From the NCBI GenBank assembly GCA_963402885.1, contig OY727095.1, forward strand, positions 15,443,001-15,507,000: 64,000 nt of DNA, written 5' to 3'. The first letter of the stretch is position 1; each line of letters begins with the position of its first letter. A model generated the notes under the pieces. The model searched no databases. It was not told the origin of the DNA and saw only the letters and a program-made list of their open reading frames with translations. This DNA comes from Antedon bifida. Lineage: Eukaryota; Echinodermata; Crinoidea; Comatulida; Antedonidae. The translations under genes were made by a program, and so were the position numbers. This document shows, piece after piece, positions 23,375 through 35,789 of the stretch.

Positions 23375-24968
23375 TAGAATTTAATTCGTCACTTTGACGA
23401 ATTATAGGTGATCATTTTTATTATTTTATTGACATTAATATTTTTTAAACATGCACGTATTTTAAAATACAATCAGAAAATGTTGATGTATGCCATCCTA
23501 TTATACGGTTATACTATAGTGCTGTGCCTATTATATGCCATATACATTATGTACAGTATATACTGTATATCTATATACAGTGTAGCATTGGTGAAATTAC
23601 GGACACACATCATGTTCTAATTTTTCGGCACTGATGACATTATCAAAATAAACTTGTGGATTACAATATCGAAAGATAATGAATTGAGCAATAAAATATA
23701 ACAATTGGAAGAAAATTTGGCACGTAGAAGGGCGGTGCGCGCTCTTTAAAAATTGTATAACTTCGACGAAAGAGATGAAAAAACTACTTTTTAACTTCAA
23801 CTGGCCATATGATAACGTCACAACATCCGATAGGCTTAATTTCTATAATAATTCATATCTACATTTCACCAGCTCTCATAATAAGTTATAAACATCAAGG
23901 TCAACTTTAATTCAGAAGAGCTGTAAGGTATTCAAGTATACCTTGTAGGTGAAATTACGTAACCACCGTTATTTAAATTTTAAGACGTGATGACATCATC
24001 CAAATGAAAATATTGGCAACTCATAAGTAACATAATTGGTTGAGGTAGAATATATTAAAAATTTAAAGAAAATCGATCACAGATAAGCGAGTTGCGCTCT
24101 GTTGAATATGGTGGTCCATTACAAAAGGGGAAAAAACCCTATTTTAAAAATTCATGTGGCCAAATGATGACGTCATACCATTTTGTACGTCTAATGTGTA
24201 TATACATTTATATCTACAACTCATTGGCTTCCAGAATAAGTTAAAAAAAATTGGGGTCATCATGCATTCTGAAGAGTTATATTAATTTTAAAAAGGCCTT
24301 ATTTTTTACTATTTTTAGCACTTTTGTACAATTAATGTGCGCATTTTGTCATTTTTAACCTGCTCGTATAGCGTTATTTTAAGTCGGAACAGACTCAAAT
24401 TTGGTGAATATACTAAGGATGGTGAGTAGAATACGATTTGTAAAAAAAATTCATATTTTTTACGCATTTTAAGAATTGCGCACGCAAAAACGCATTTTTG
24501 CGCAGTAATTTTTTGAAACACGCAAATGGCCTAACTCATGCTCTAAATTGATCAAAACTTAATTTGGAGCTTTTTAAATTTTTAACGCGCAATTTCACGT
24601 GCATGACCTTGAAAAATGTAAGTTTTTACTTGTTAATATTTTTATCCTTCACCTGAAGTTTACGTATAGTGAATTTTATTGATATGTGATAAAGAGTTAT
24701 GGAGATATGATTGATAGTGTGATTTCACAAAATCGCGTATTAATGACGTCACGGTTGAGTGATCACGCTGAAAAGCTTATTATGGCTAAGTTAAAGTATT
24801 TGAAAGACATTGTGAAATTTTTGTGATCATTGTTATTCAACTTTTTGAGATAATTGTTAAACAAAAGTGTACAGAAAGAAGAAGAATAATAATAATAATA
24901 ATAACAATAATAATAAAGATTTTGTACAATAACAATAGGTGATCATTTTATTCTAAATGATCACCTAA
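23375..24968 (+). mobile_element. Family 2 unit 2
   Basis: Follows unit 1 directly and matches it closely through most of its length. It ends with an AATAATAATAATAAT-type microsatellite (about 24885-24916) and the 3' hairpin. A microsatellite just before the 3' hairpin is also known from DINE-1-type Helentron derivatives. Confidence 0.72.
24937..24966 (+). terminator. 3'-terminal hairpin of Helentron-like family 2
   Basis: Perfect 12-bp arms AGGTGATCATTT (24937-24948) and AAATGATCACCT (24955-24966) with a 6-base loop, then AA. The left arm repeats the sequence at 21852-21863 near the 5' end. In rolling-circle elements such a hairpin marks the replication end, so this is a transposition terminator, not a transcription terminator. 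Confidence 0.75.
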
Positions 24969-25235
24969 CAAGATAGTGTTAGGAAGATATCATAATTCCT
25001 ATTCAACCAATGTAAACGAACGAATTATGGGCGGAGCCAGAGTCATATATATAAAGAGTTACGACATTGGGTTAAACTTAAAAGTCATGTGATAATGATA
25101 TACAGATCGAATTGTGTCAAAATTATCTCCATTAACGCATGTAAAGTATAGATTAGGAACAACAAATACTTTAAACGTTTTCTTATATTTTTAAAAATGT
25201 AATTGAATTTTTTGACGGTGAATTATTGATGTGCA
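24969..25235. repeat. Segmental duplication, middle part (copy A)
   Basis: Matches 55475-55737: both have CATAATTCCTATTCAACCAA, GGGCGGAGCCAGAG and ACGACATTGGGTTAAACTT. No gene seen. Confidence 0.7.
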
Positions 25236-26407
25236 CAGTGGCGTATCCAGGATTTTGAAGTTGGGGGGGCCGGGAATTGCCAATTTGCCGACAAAATTAG
25301 TGTCATTACCTGTATACACTTGATCAATATATGTTCTAGGATTGCATAGTCATGTTGTCTTATAGGGATAACGATGCAAAATTAAAACCAAATTAAACAT
25401 CTGTTAGTCAGTTGTATTAATAAACAATAAAGAAAGAATTACGAAAATCTGACTTGTAGTTTTCGAAATATAGGGTCTAAAACATCGCCGAAAATGATCG
25501 TTTTTAGCCATGAAAGTAAAACAATTTTCGGCCTCAGTCGACATTTCTATTAACTACGCCATTTTTGGTTACAATAATTACATATAATTACGTTTTTTAA
25601 TACTTTATTTTATATATCACCATTGGAAATATCAAGTAAACATGTTATCAAATGCTTATAAAATATATAAAGTTGTTTACTTAACGGAATTCGGACAAAT
25701 TCATTGCTCTAACTTTGTGTAGTAATGATCAGAGAGATGACTTCATGGTACACGCGTGAGAGAAAACATTCCGCTGCGGGTGATTCGCATCCACCAATCA
25801 AATCAGCCAGAATCCAAAATCATTCAACCGTGAACAATGCCAATCACAAGAAAGCTCAGATTTGATTGGCTTACGATGACATCATATCACAAAATGGTGG
25901 TTTTGTAGTTGAGTCTCACGGAATATTCTGTTCCAAAAATGAAATACATGGATATTTTTTATGGTATGTGTTTTCGGGTTTTTGGCACTTATAATAACAA
26001 TATCTTAGAGAAAAAAGCACATGGCATGTGGAACTATATAATCTTAGCGTAGGAAGACATACAAATCCCAAGTCATGAGAGGCTCAACTGCAAAAACAAG
26101 GTTGAATAGGGTAAGGTCACCGGACCGTTCAAAGACTTTTGAGTAAACAATCTAGCACGTAGATGATAAGATATTTTAACCACATTTTTTACGTGTTTGG
26201 TTGGATGTAATGAAAATAAAAAATAGTTGATCTGAAGGGAATGATATTATATGTAAATAAACAAACATTCAAAAGAATTATGTTTACAGTTCAATTATTG
26301 TCAGAATAATAGTTTATTCTTATTTGCCTAACTTTATTTTTTTTCTCCGGCACAGGGGAGGCCCGCCCCACCACACCGCCCCCACCCCCCCACTGGATAC
26401 GCCACTG
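25236..26407. mobile_element. Non-autonomous hAT element, 1172 bp
   Basis: The ends are exact inverted repeats, CAGTGGCGTATCC and GGATACGCCACTG, followed inward by G-rich and C-rich runs. It is flanked by an exact 8-bp duplication GATGTGCA (25228-25235 and 26408-26415). The sister locus at 55730 has a single GATGTGCA. No transposase ORF inside. Confidence 0.88.
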
Positions 26408-26562
26408 GATGTGCAAAGTGTACAGAAGTACTTGCGACAAAGAATAATTGCATGTGCGCTTGCGCTAGTACATTATAAGATTGATTGATTTTGAATAATT
26501 CGCGGTACTAGACGTACCGGTCATTTATTTTGTAACAACAGAATATATATATACAGTATTAT

Positions 26563-26748
26563 ACAGATATTGCCTGCTTAGAGGTGAAATATAAGATTTG
26601 ACATCCCCGAGGGAATGATATTATGTTCGAGGGAATATATATATCCCGAAGCGGCAGCTGAGGGATATATATAATTCCCCGAGAACATAATATCATCCCG
26701 AGGGGATGTTAAATCTTATATTTTACCGATATAAAAGGCGATATCTGT
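26563..26748. repeat. Fold-back element (large hairpin), copy A
   Basis: An almost continuous inverted repeat with arms of about 90 bp. The left arm starts ACAGATAT and includes ATAAGATTTGACATCCCC and AATGATATTATGTTCG; the right arm is the complement, ending ATATCTGT. The centre is CCGAAGCGGCAGCTGAGGGA. A shorter copy is at 57515-57685. Confidence 0.8.
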
Positions 26749-27197
26749 TATATTACATAGCCAAGAACAAGTCTGGGTCGGGTGAAGCTAGGCTAGGCTA
26801 GGCCTCCTTTTTGTATTGTATGTAAACAAGCTGCCTAGACACCTTACCTTGTGAAGAATAATATACAGATAATTACTAATTAATGATTCCTTGGCAATAA
26901 AATATTCACTAGCCTAGGTCGTTTAAATAATAACAGAAGAATTTCCATCAATAAGCCTACATTAATAATAATAATATTATCATAGGCCGAATAAAAATAA
27001 CAATTCGTCTTCTTCCTTCGAGGCGAATCACCGGATGTTCAGTTGCGAGTATCGTGCGTCGCGCGCGTACCGGTTACTACTGTGAGTATTAACCAATCAC
27101 AAATGGTCTTTCATCACATCTAGGAAGGACTAATAACAAATGAGGGCGCTATGTATGCATAGTTTAAATAGTTTAGTTGATTAATTTCTTCAAGCAA

Positions 27198-27285
27198 GTT
27201 CCGTGGCGCAGTGCGTGAAGCGTTGATGGAGGTGACAATTCCACCGCATTCCATCGCAGGTTCAAGATCCAGTAGATGACTTTTG
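27198..27285 (+). mobile_element. tRNA-derived SINE head, copy A
   Basis: Contains an A-box-like TGGCGCAGTGCG (27204-27215) and a B-box-like GGTTCAAGATCC (27259-27270) at tRNA-like spacing. The flanking parts do not form an acceptor stem, so this is a SINE relic and not a tRNA gene. The body after it holds two related stretches of about 70 bp around CAGTCAATATCATC and CTCGAG. Confidence 0.6.
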
Positions 27286-27479
27286 TTTAACGCGAGTGTT
27301 GCCACACGAAAATTACACAGTCAATATCATCAAACTCGAGAATTTATATGATTAATGACAGGGACACGATAATTACGCGAAAATTACTCGGTCAATATCA
27401 TCGTTCTCGAGGATATATACGATTTACGATCCTCGCAGTGGTTGTCATGTGATGCAGTTTCAACCAATCACGTTCACGT

Positions 27480-29021
27480 ATTTACATAGGCTATGTAATA
27501 TAACTATGTAATATTTTTTAATTCATAATGCATGCTCTGCTGACTAAATAAAATAATAGTGTCGTGGATATATTTGTTAATAAACTGAAAAGTGTATGAA
27601 CAATATTAAAATAATAAAGGCAAATTATTACAAATGAAATGATGAATGAGTCTTTAAAATGTAATCAAGTTGGCGGCGCACTTTGTGTCAAAAACACAGA
27701 GCCATAAAGAAGGATGAATATGTGTGTTATAGCTTTGATTTATCCCAACTTGCATGTAGCATTTATTTTGTTAATTATAAAAAAATATATATAGGCTACC
27801 GAATCAAGACCATTAATAAAACAAATTACTAAAATAAAAACGGAATCTAAGCATTATTTCATAGATAAAAATAATGCATGAACTACGGGAAAACGCTATA
27901 CAAAATAAACGAGCACGCATGCAGCGTGCAATCTTTGACACAAAATGGCTTCTAATCATTCAATGTTCAACTCTTTATATCTCTGGGCTGAGCCATTTAC
28001 TCAATTTAAAGGACACCTTGCACATTGAGTAGGTAAAGTAATAGGATAACATGTAGAATTACAACTGTAAAATAAAGGTGAACACAAAAATTAATCATAT
28101 AATATAATGTTAGCTTTATAAAAAAAAGTGCAAATTCATAATATTTTATGTTTTAGGGTAATAATTTGTATTTTGATTACCAGGAATTGTTTAGGTATAA
28201 AACACAATTTGTACTATAAGGCTAATTAGGAGGCTCTGTTTGTTTAATAGAGGCCTATAGCTTATGCCATTTTATGTTGTGATAATAGTATTGATAATAT
28301 TATTTATAGGCCTACTGATACTGATTAATTATTGAAAAAGGATATCCGTGGGGAGGCCTATCTTACTTCACATCACATTAATATAACTTATACTATATTT
28401 ATCATAAATTGGTATGGAGAATGGTTTAAGCTACATTAAATGTATCACCTAATTATAAATTATTAATTCAAAAAATCATAATATCATAATGAAACAAAAA
28501 CCACTAAATGTATTTATTGTGAGCAGTCTACCAGTTTTATACAAAATATTAAAAAAATAACAATTATGGATAAAAAAAAATGGATATTACAATAAGAACT
28601 GAACTTTATTTTAAATTAAATATATTTATATGAGATAAACAATTCTTTATTTAATAATTATATCATTTATTGTTCATATTTTATTAAAAACCAAAAGAGT
28701 ACTTTTGCACTGCCGTTTTAGTATGTGGAGGTCCGAAATCGGAAAAATTAAATGGTGGGAGACTTTATAAAAGCCTGGGCGAAAAAGGACATTTTAAAAT
28801 TTTGATTAGAACCATGGGGACTAGGCTTCTTTCCCCAGTCTATTATTAGCCCTCGTCCCCTCTAAATCCTGGATCTACTCCTGGTGTATTTCTACCAAAA
28901 TGAGTGTGACATTATGTTTATGCAGTTATTAGACAAACTTACTGATTTGAACAACAGATTTTTACAATCTTCTGTCATGTGAAATATAAAGCATTATAAC
29001 TACAGAACTAAACTACCGTAT
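27480..29021. other. End of duplication copy A, then gene-free AT-rich DNA
   Basis: 27480-27730 matches 55800-56040 (TATGTAATATTTTTTAATTC, GTTGGCGGCGCA). The remainder shows no gene. Around 28860-28885 there is a hAT-like terminal sequence (AAATCCTGGATCTACTCCTG) with no visible partner end. Confidence 0.45.
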
Positions 29022-29556
29022 TATACTCCACACAAATACCCTGACTAACACTCAACAGCCCTGGGGAAGCAGTGCATTTTAGTCTATTAATAAATGGATC
29101 ATAAAGTAAGGTAGTACAATATCCCACACAAATACCCTGACTAACAGCCCTGGGGAAGCAGTGTATTTTAGTCTATTAATAAATGGATCATAAAGTAAGG
29201 TAGTACAATACCCCACACAAATACCCTGTCTAACAGCCCTGGGGAAGCAGTGCATTTTAGTCTATTAATAAATGAATCATAAAGTAAGGTAGTACAATAC
29301 CCCACACAAATACCCTGTCTAACAGCCCTGGGGAAGCAGTGCATTTTAGTCTATTATTAATAAATGGATCATAAAGTAAGGTAGTACAATACCCCACACA
29401 AATACCCTGACTAACAGCCCTGGGGAAGCAGTGCATTTTAGTCTATTAATAAATGGATCATAAAGTAAGGTAGTACAATACCCCACACAAATACCCTGTC
29501 TAACAGCCCTGGGGAAGCAGTGCATTTTAGTCTATTAATATATGGATCATAAAGTA
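29022..29556. repeat. Minisatellite, period about 88-97 bp, six copies
   Basis: Units repeat CACACAAATACCCTG, AACAGCCCTGGGGAAGCAGT, TTTTAGTCTATTAATAAATG and GATCATAAAGTAAGGTAGTA. Copies begin near 29022, 29122, 29211, 29299, 29394 and 29483. They differ by only a few bases. Confidence 0.88.
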
Positions 29557-29675
29557 ATAACCAAACATTTCTATAACCTTTGTACATCAGATCAGATGAT
29601 TTTTACTTTATCTTTTGTTTAAATACAAAGTTAATATTAAACTGACGTTAATGATTTGTTTGGCTGTATCTAGGG

Positions 29676-30943
29676 CAGGGCTGAGCGAACCCACTTGCCC
29701 GACGCCCGGGACAAGTGTTTTTTACGGTCGGACAACCACATTTGACGTATCCTCTTGTCCCAGGACAAGCACTTTTGAAATTCAGGAAATTAAAACTAAG
29801 AGCACAGAAAACCATGTGCCAACACTTAGCCATGTGCATTAACAAAAATAGCAAGCTTCTTCAAAGCACATTAAACCCAGTGCATTTAATACATCACTGA
29901 TTGGTCAATGACCTGAGTCACATCATTATAGATTACACGATTTTCTATTTGGGGAGGTAATTAAAACATTTTTGGACCATGCAGTGGTTGAGACATAGGT
30001 TAACTGGGTAATTAAAAAATGCCCAGTTAAAAAGAACCCCCGTAATTAATGGACTCTACCAGGTATTGTTGATGAAAAATACCATGCATCAACATGGAGG
30101 CTGTACACACGCGAGGAGGTGGTAGGCCCAGTATTTTCATTTTTCTCTGTACATCGTGCATGGAACGGACAATTGATAAAGTGGTTTCATAGGAAAAAGA
30201 GTGTTTTTTATAAATTTACCTGTGAAATGCAACAAGCCATTTTATTTAGTGAATTGGATAATAACAAAAACATCCTCTCTCCGTACAGAAGTTGTAGAGT
30301 AGGAGGCCTAACTTCTAGAGTATGGATGGCCTCCTGGGGCCTGAAGAGGAGGTATTTTTCTCTCTCTCCATGGTGACGGTCTAGGCCTAAGCTTTAATTA
30401 GTATTGGGCCTAGCCAGCCCTACATTAATTAGGTATTATTTTGTTAATTAATTATGCCTGGACAAAATTGAAATTATTAAAAAAAAAAAATACCTAGCTA
30501 GCCGGCATAGCTGCAGTACTAAAGATCAGTTCACATGTATGACTAGGCTACGATACGTTTGTATTTATTAATACTAATAGACACCACAGTTTTTTTGGTA
30601 ATTCAATTCTTTTATTTTTTATTTAACTACTATTTATTAATTAGGCCTACAGTACTCACACTGTTTTGTTAATAAAATAAAACCTAAAAATGACCGTTAT
30701 TTTTATCAAAATATTGAGCGGGCTAAAAAAGTCTAGGCTAGGCCTATAAACTGCTGAATTTTAAATAGACAATAAACACTTGCGTGACATTTGTTGACAC
30801 TTGTGTAATTTTACGCCTATTGCGCAATTTTACGCCTATTGAGCAATAAAGAGGGACAAGTAAATTTTTTTCCCGGGCAAGTGAATTCCGTGCAGGTACT
30901 TGTCCTGGGACAAGTGAAAGAAATTGAAATTCCCTCACCCCTG
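29676..30943. mobile_element. Non-autonomous hAT-like element, 5-bp duplication
   Basis: Its start, CAGGGCTGAGCGAACC, mirrors its end, whose complement reads CAGGGGTGAGGGAATT. Inside both ends lie copies of ACTTGTCC/GGACAAGT. TAGGG flanks both sides (29671-29675 and 30944-30948), and copy 2 of the tandem duplication has the empty site near 33219. No transposase ORF. A 5-bp duplication with CAGGG ends resembles the hAT variants that make 5-bp duplications. Confidence 0.78.
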
Positions 30944-32060
30944 TAGGGGCAACAGGCAAACAGTAAAACACAAACACACAACGGTCATTAACAATAATCA
31001 GGCCCCTTGTTTTTCTCAAAGTACAAAAACAATCCTGGCTAAAAAGATTCTGAGATAAAACACAATTCCTGATCAACTCCTACTGAACAATTACAGTACT
31101 TTTTTTCATAAGAAAAATCTCTGACAAAAATTGTTTTAGCTATGAAATTGTCAAACATTGAGTATGTTATATACAGAAAAATTATTAAAACATAATTTAT
31201 CCTCTTTTAGTTCTCTAGTTTCACATTTTTCTATTTTCTATTTCTTACTCAAAATGGGTTTGTTTCTACAATGAAGAAATTAAATTTCTTTAAATAAAAT
31301 GTCATGAGGATTTTTTTTGACGTAGCCTCAGTGGCAAAGCCTTTTGCACTTTATTTTCTTCTAAACTTGTGTAGTTTGCTTGGTTCACTTCCCCAAAAGT
31401 ATTTAGGCTATAAAGATTTCCTATACAAATTTTGGTTTTTTTTTAGTGTCCAAACATAGTACTACACACTGTATTCTAAAACAGACCTAATCTTTTACTT
31501 TGCTGTTGACTAGCTAGTTCTAATTTGAAAGTCATGTCATTAATTAATTGGTTTTAATGACATTTTATGCATTTGCTGCAATTGTGTCATCCATTCTGAT
31601 ACAAGTCCTCACACGCTAAGTGGGTGTTAAAACAGGTATTCCCAATACCTTAATTTAGTCATGTGGTATCCCATGTTAGATCTGGTTGATTGAGCTCTCT
31701 TTTTTGGGTTTCATGGGTCACTATATTTGTCAAAATTGGTCTTATTTGAAATTTTATTTTTGGTTAATCTTCTTTTGGGCTACAGGGACCTCTAATAAGT
31801 AATTTGTTATCTCACATTTGATCTGGTCTGGTTCAGGGGCTATATACAGTCATAAGACTTCAGCAAGCATTTATTATCTTTTTTATTTTTTGTACATATT
31901 GCTCTGGTCGGACAGTTTATATGATAAAAAGTTAATTATAACATTTATACAGAAAACCAGGGTAGAAATTGTTATTAATGATTTGTTTGTTTTGTTTATT
32001 GAGTTCCTGTTATACAATTTGTTCTTATGATAAAAAGTTCATTATAACACATATACAGAA

Positions 32061-32905
32061 CAGGGGCGGTCGCAGGACTATTTTAAGGGGGTTGCCCAAG
32101 AGTCCAGGGCCATAATAGAAACTAAGTATTTGCGCCATGGGGCCTGTGACGAAGCGAATTTTGTTAAATGACACCTCTAGGTGGCCGGAAATGGTACACT
32201 CGCACGTAAAATTCATGAGAAAATGGCACCTCTAGTTTTCGCCGGAAATGACACTCTAATATCTATCAGCATTTTCATCATCTTTTTTTTTCCGCCGGTA
32301 AAACACATGCGACTAAGGATAACATTTTTTTTGCGTTCAATACGAACATCAGAGGAAGTCCCCGACGAAGGTACTTCCAGTAAGGTAATATTATTCTAGC
32401 AATTATGATCAATTAATACAAATTAATTACTAGGCCTATAAATTAATAATTTAAACAAGTTAGATAAAAAATGTGAAGCTGCTACTATAAATATATTGAG
32501 CAAAACATTGAATTGTATTATTTTGAAATAAATGCTAAGTAAGTCAGTAAAACCACAATTTCCAAATTCATTTTCATTTATCCACTATACTGTACAACTG
32601 TTATTTCAAAGTTCGGAACGTTCATAATTACTACAGAAATGCGGCCTAATTTTACGGACGTAGAGAAACGAAAAAATAAAATCCACTGACCGCCGTTAAA
32701 TTGTGCGCGCACGGTTAATTTTACTCTGCAGTCAATCAATTTACATATAGACTCTTCCAAACCTGGACTTCTATAACGACATTAATGGTTAATATATATG
32801 ATGAAATGGGATCTAAATTTTAATTTAGTGGCAGAAAAAAACATTTAGTATGAAATTAAGTGTGTTGCCCGGGCAACTGGGGCAACACCCCTGCGTCCGC
32901 CCCTG
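32061..32905. mobile_element. hAT-like element, 845 bp (copy 1)
   Basis: Ends CAGGGGCGGTCGCAGG and CCTGCGTCCGCCCCTG are inverted repeats, followed inward by GGGGGTTGCCC and its counterpart GGGGCAACACC. CAGAA occurs at both flanks (32056-32060 and 32906-32910). No transposase ORF. Confidence 0.8.
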
Positions 32906-33126
32906 CAGAAAACCAGGGTAGAAATGTATTAATGATTTGTTTGTTTTGGTTATTGAGTTCCTGTTATACAATTTGTTATAGATAATCTTAAACCATAGAT
33001 TTAATATTAACATTGTATTCTAATGTTCAATAAAGATAATAAATAGAACACACAGCTGTTTACTTGGTACTACTGTATTACCATTTTGGTTATTTACACA
33101 GAGTGATAATAAAATGTTTCAAACAA

Positions 33127-35389
33127 TCAGATGATTTTTACTTTATCTTTTGTTTAAATACAAAGTTAATATTAAACTGACGATAATGATTTTGATAGGA
33201 TTTGTTTGGCTGTATCTAGGGGCAACAGGCAAACAGTAAAACACACAACGGTCATTAACAATAATCAGGCCCCTTGTTTTTCTCAAAGTACAAAAACAAT
33301 CCTGGCTAAAAAGATTCTGAGATAAAACACAATTCCTGATCAACTCCTACTGAACAATTACAGTACTTTTTCCATAAGAAAAATCTCTGACAAAAATTGT
33401 TTTAGCTATGAAATTGTCAAACATTGAGTATGTTATATACAGAAAAATTATTAAAACATAATTTATCCTTTTTTAGTTCTCTAGTTTCACATTTTTCTAT
33501 TTTCTATTTCTTACTCAAAATGGGTTTGTTTCTACAATGAAGAAATTAAATTTCTTTAAATAAAATGTCATGAGGATTTTTTTTGACGTAGCCTCAGTGG
33601 CAAAGCCTTTTGCACTTTATTTTCTTCTAAACTTGTGTAGTTTGCTTGGTTCACTTCCCCAAAAGTATTTAGGCTATAAAGATTTCCTATACAAATTTTG
33701 GTTTTTTTTTAGTGTCCAAACATAGTACTACACACTGTATTCTAAAACAGACCTAATCTTTTACTTTGCTGTTGACTAGCTAGTTCTAATTTGAAAGTCA
33801 TGTCATTAATTAATTGGTTTTAATGACATGTTATGCATTTGCTGCAATTGTGTCATCCATTCTGATACAAGTCCTCACACGCTAAGTGGGTGTTAAAACA
33901 GGTATTCCCAATACCTTAATTTAGTCATGTGGTATCCCATGTTAGATCTGGTTGATTGAGCTCTCTTTTTTGGGTTTCATGGGTCACTATATTTGTCAAA
34001 ATTGGTCTTATTTGAAATTTTATTTTTGGTTAATCTTCTTTTGGGCTACAGGGACCTCTAATAAGTAATTTGTTATCTCACATTTGATCTGGTCTGGTTC
34101 AGGGGCTATATACAGTCATAAGACTTCAGCAAGCATTTATTATCTTTTTTATTTTTTGTACATATTGCTCTGGTCGGACAGTTTATATGATAAAAAGTTA
34201 ATTATAACATTTATACAGAAAACCAGGGTAGAAATTGTTATTAATGATTTGTTTGTTTTGTTTATTGAGTTCCTGTTATACAATTTGTTCTTATGATAAA
34301 AAGTTCATTATAACACATATACAGAACAGGGGCGGTCGCAGGACTATTTTAAGGGGGTTGCCCAAGAGTCCAGGGCCATAATAGAAACTAAGTATTTGCG
34401 CCATGGGGCCTGTGACGAAGCAAATTTTGTTAAATGACACCTCTAGGTGGCCGGAAATGGTACACTCGCACGTAAAATTCATGAGAAAATGGCACCTCTA
34501 GTTTTCGCCGGAAATGACACTCTAATATCTATCAGCATTTTCATCATCTTTTTTTTTTTCGCCGGTAAAACACATGCGACTAAGGATAACATTTTTTTTG
34601 CGTTCAATACGAACATCAGAGGAAGTCCCCGACGAAGGTACTTCCAGTAAGGTAATATTATTCTAGCAATTATGATCAATTAATACAAAATAATTACTAG
34701 GCCTATAAATTAATAATTTAAACAAGTTAGATAAAAAATGTGAAGCTGCTACTATAAATATATTGAGCAAAACATTGAATTGTATTATTTTGAAATAAAT
34801 GCTAAGTAAGTCAGTAAAACCACAATTTCCAAATTCATTTTCATTTATCCACTATACTGTACAACTGTTATTTCAAAGTTCGGAACGTTCATAATTACTA
34901 CAGAAATGCGGCCTAATTTTACGGACGTAGAGAAACGAAAAAAAAAAATCCACTGACCGCCGTTAAATTGTGCGCGCACGGTTAATTTTACTCTGCAGTC
35001 AATCAATTTACATATAGACTCTTCCAAACCTGAACTTCTATAACGACATTAATGGTTAATATATATGCATCATTGAAATGGGATATAAATTTTAATTTAG
35101 TGGCAGAAAAAAACATTTAGTATGAAATTAAGTGTGTTGCCCGGGCAACTGGGGCAACACCCCTGCGTCCGCCCCTGCAGAAAACCAGGGTAGAAATGTA
35201 TTAATGATTTGTTTGTTTTGGTTATTGAGTTCCTGTTATACAATTTGTTATAGATAATCTTAAACCATAGATTTAATATTAACATTGTATTCTAATGTTC
35301 AACAAAGATAATAAATAGAACACACAGCTGTTTACTTGGTACTACTGTATTACCATTTTGGTTATTTACACAGAGTGATAATAAAATGA
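33127..35389. repeat. Tandem duplication, copy 2
   Basis: Second copy of the unit described at 29590, without the 1268-bp insert. Differences by eye are few: single bases, an A-run length change and a small insertion near 35065. The duplication is therefore recent. No host gene inside. Confidence 0.88.
34327..35177. mobile_element. hAT-like element, 851 bp (copy 2)
   Basis: Same element as at 32061, duplicated along with its flanks. It is not an independent insertion. Confidence 0.8.
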
Positions 35390-35609
35390 AATATGTCAAT
35401 ACTCTGTCATTGTACACTACTATTACTAGTGATAATGAATAGGATGATAGTGAGTGGGTTAACAATGCCACTACCTAACCCTAGTTCGAAATGATCAAAA
35501 GCATGGCATAGCAGATAGATTGTGGAGCGCCATATGAATACCAAAATTAAAGGTGACTGATATCCACTTAAACCAATATAAGTGAATGTACACTAGTTTG
35601 TTATTAAAT

Positions 35610-35780
35610 ATGTTTTATTAAATGTTTTATTTATTTATTTTTATTTCAAAAATATTTTATGAGGGTGGTCCATCCAGCCGAAGCTGACCATTAGGGACCC
35701 TCACAAAAATACAATATGACGATGTAGCAATATAAATTAAATTAAAAGAAATCAAATTTATATATATTAATATTATCATA
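35610..35780 (-). mobile_element. LINE 3' end fragment
   Basis: The minus strand reads AGGGTCCCTAATGGTCAG, then ACCACCCTCATAAAATATTT, and ends in an AATAAATAAATA-type tail. This is the usual look of a CR1/jockey-type 3' UTR. Only the tail remains. Confidence 0.55.
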
Positions 35781-35789
35781 ATTCTATTT

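Larger units (their letters stand above)
21821..24968 (+). mobile_element. Helentron-like family 2, head-to-tail dimer
   Basis: Two direct units of about 1.55-1.59 kb. Each starts with TAGAATTTAATTCGTCAC and a hairpin (21829-21849 in unit 1), then AGGTGATCATTT. The dimer ends in a trinucleotide microsatellite and one 3' hairpin. The sister locus near 55460 reads straight across, so the dimer inserted as one block with no obvious target duplication. The bodies are distantly related to the 6.4-15.1 kb array: the phrase AACTGGCCATATGAT with a following ACGTCAC is shared. Confidence 0.75.
29590..33116. repeat. Tandem duplication, copy 1 (with extra hAT insert)
   Basis: Begins CAGATGATTTTTACTTTATC and ends GTGATAATAAAATG. 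It matches 33127-35389 almost base for base except for the 1268-bp element at 29676-30943. Both copies contain the element at 32061/34327, so that insertion predates the duplication. Confidence 0.88.

Noticed and set aside
27198..27285. tRNA gene
   Set aside because: A- and B-box-like motifs are present but no acceptor stem or proper anticodon arm; the copy at 58120 has diverged and both sit in a duplicated repeat.
28855..28890. hAT element end (AAATCCTGGATCTACTCCTG)
   Set aside because: No opposite terminus or target duplication located; likely a fragment.
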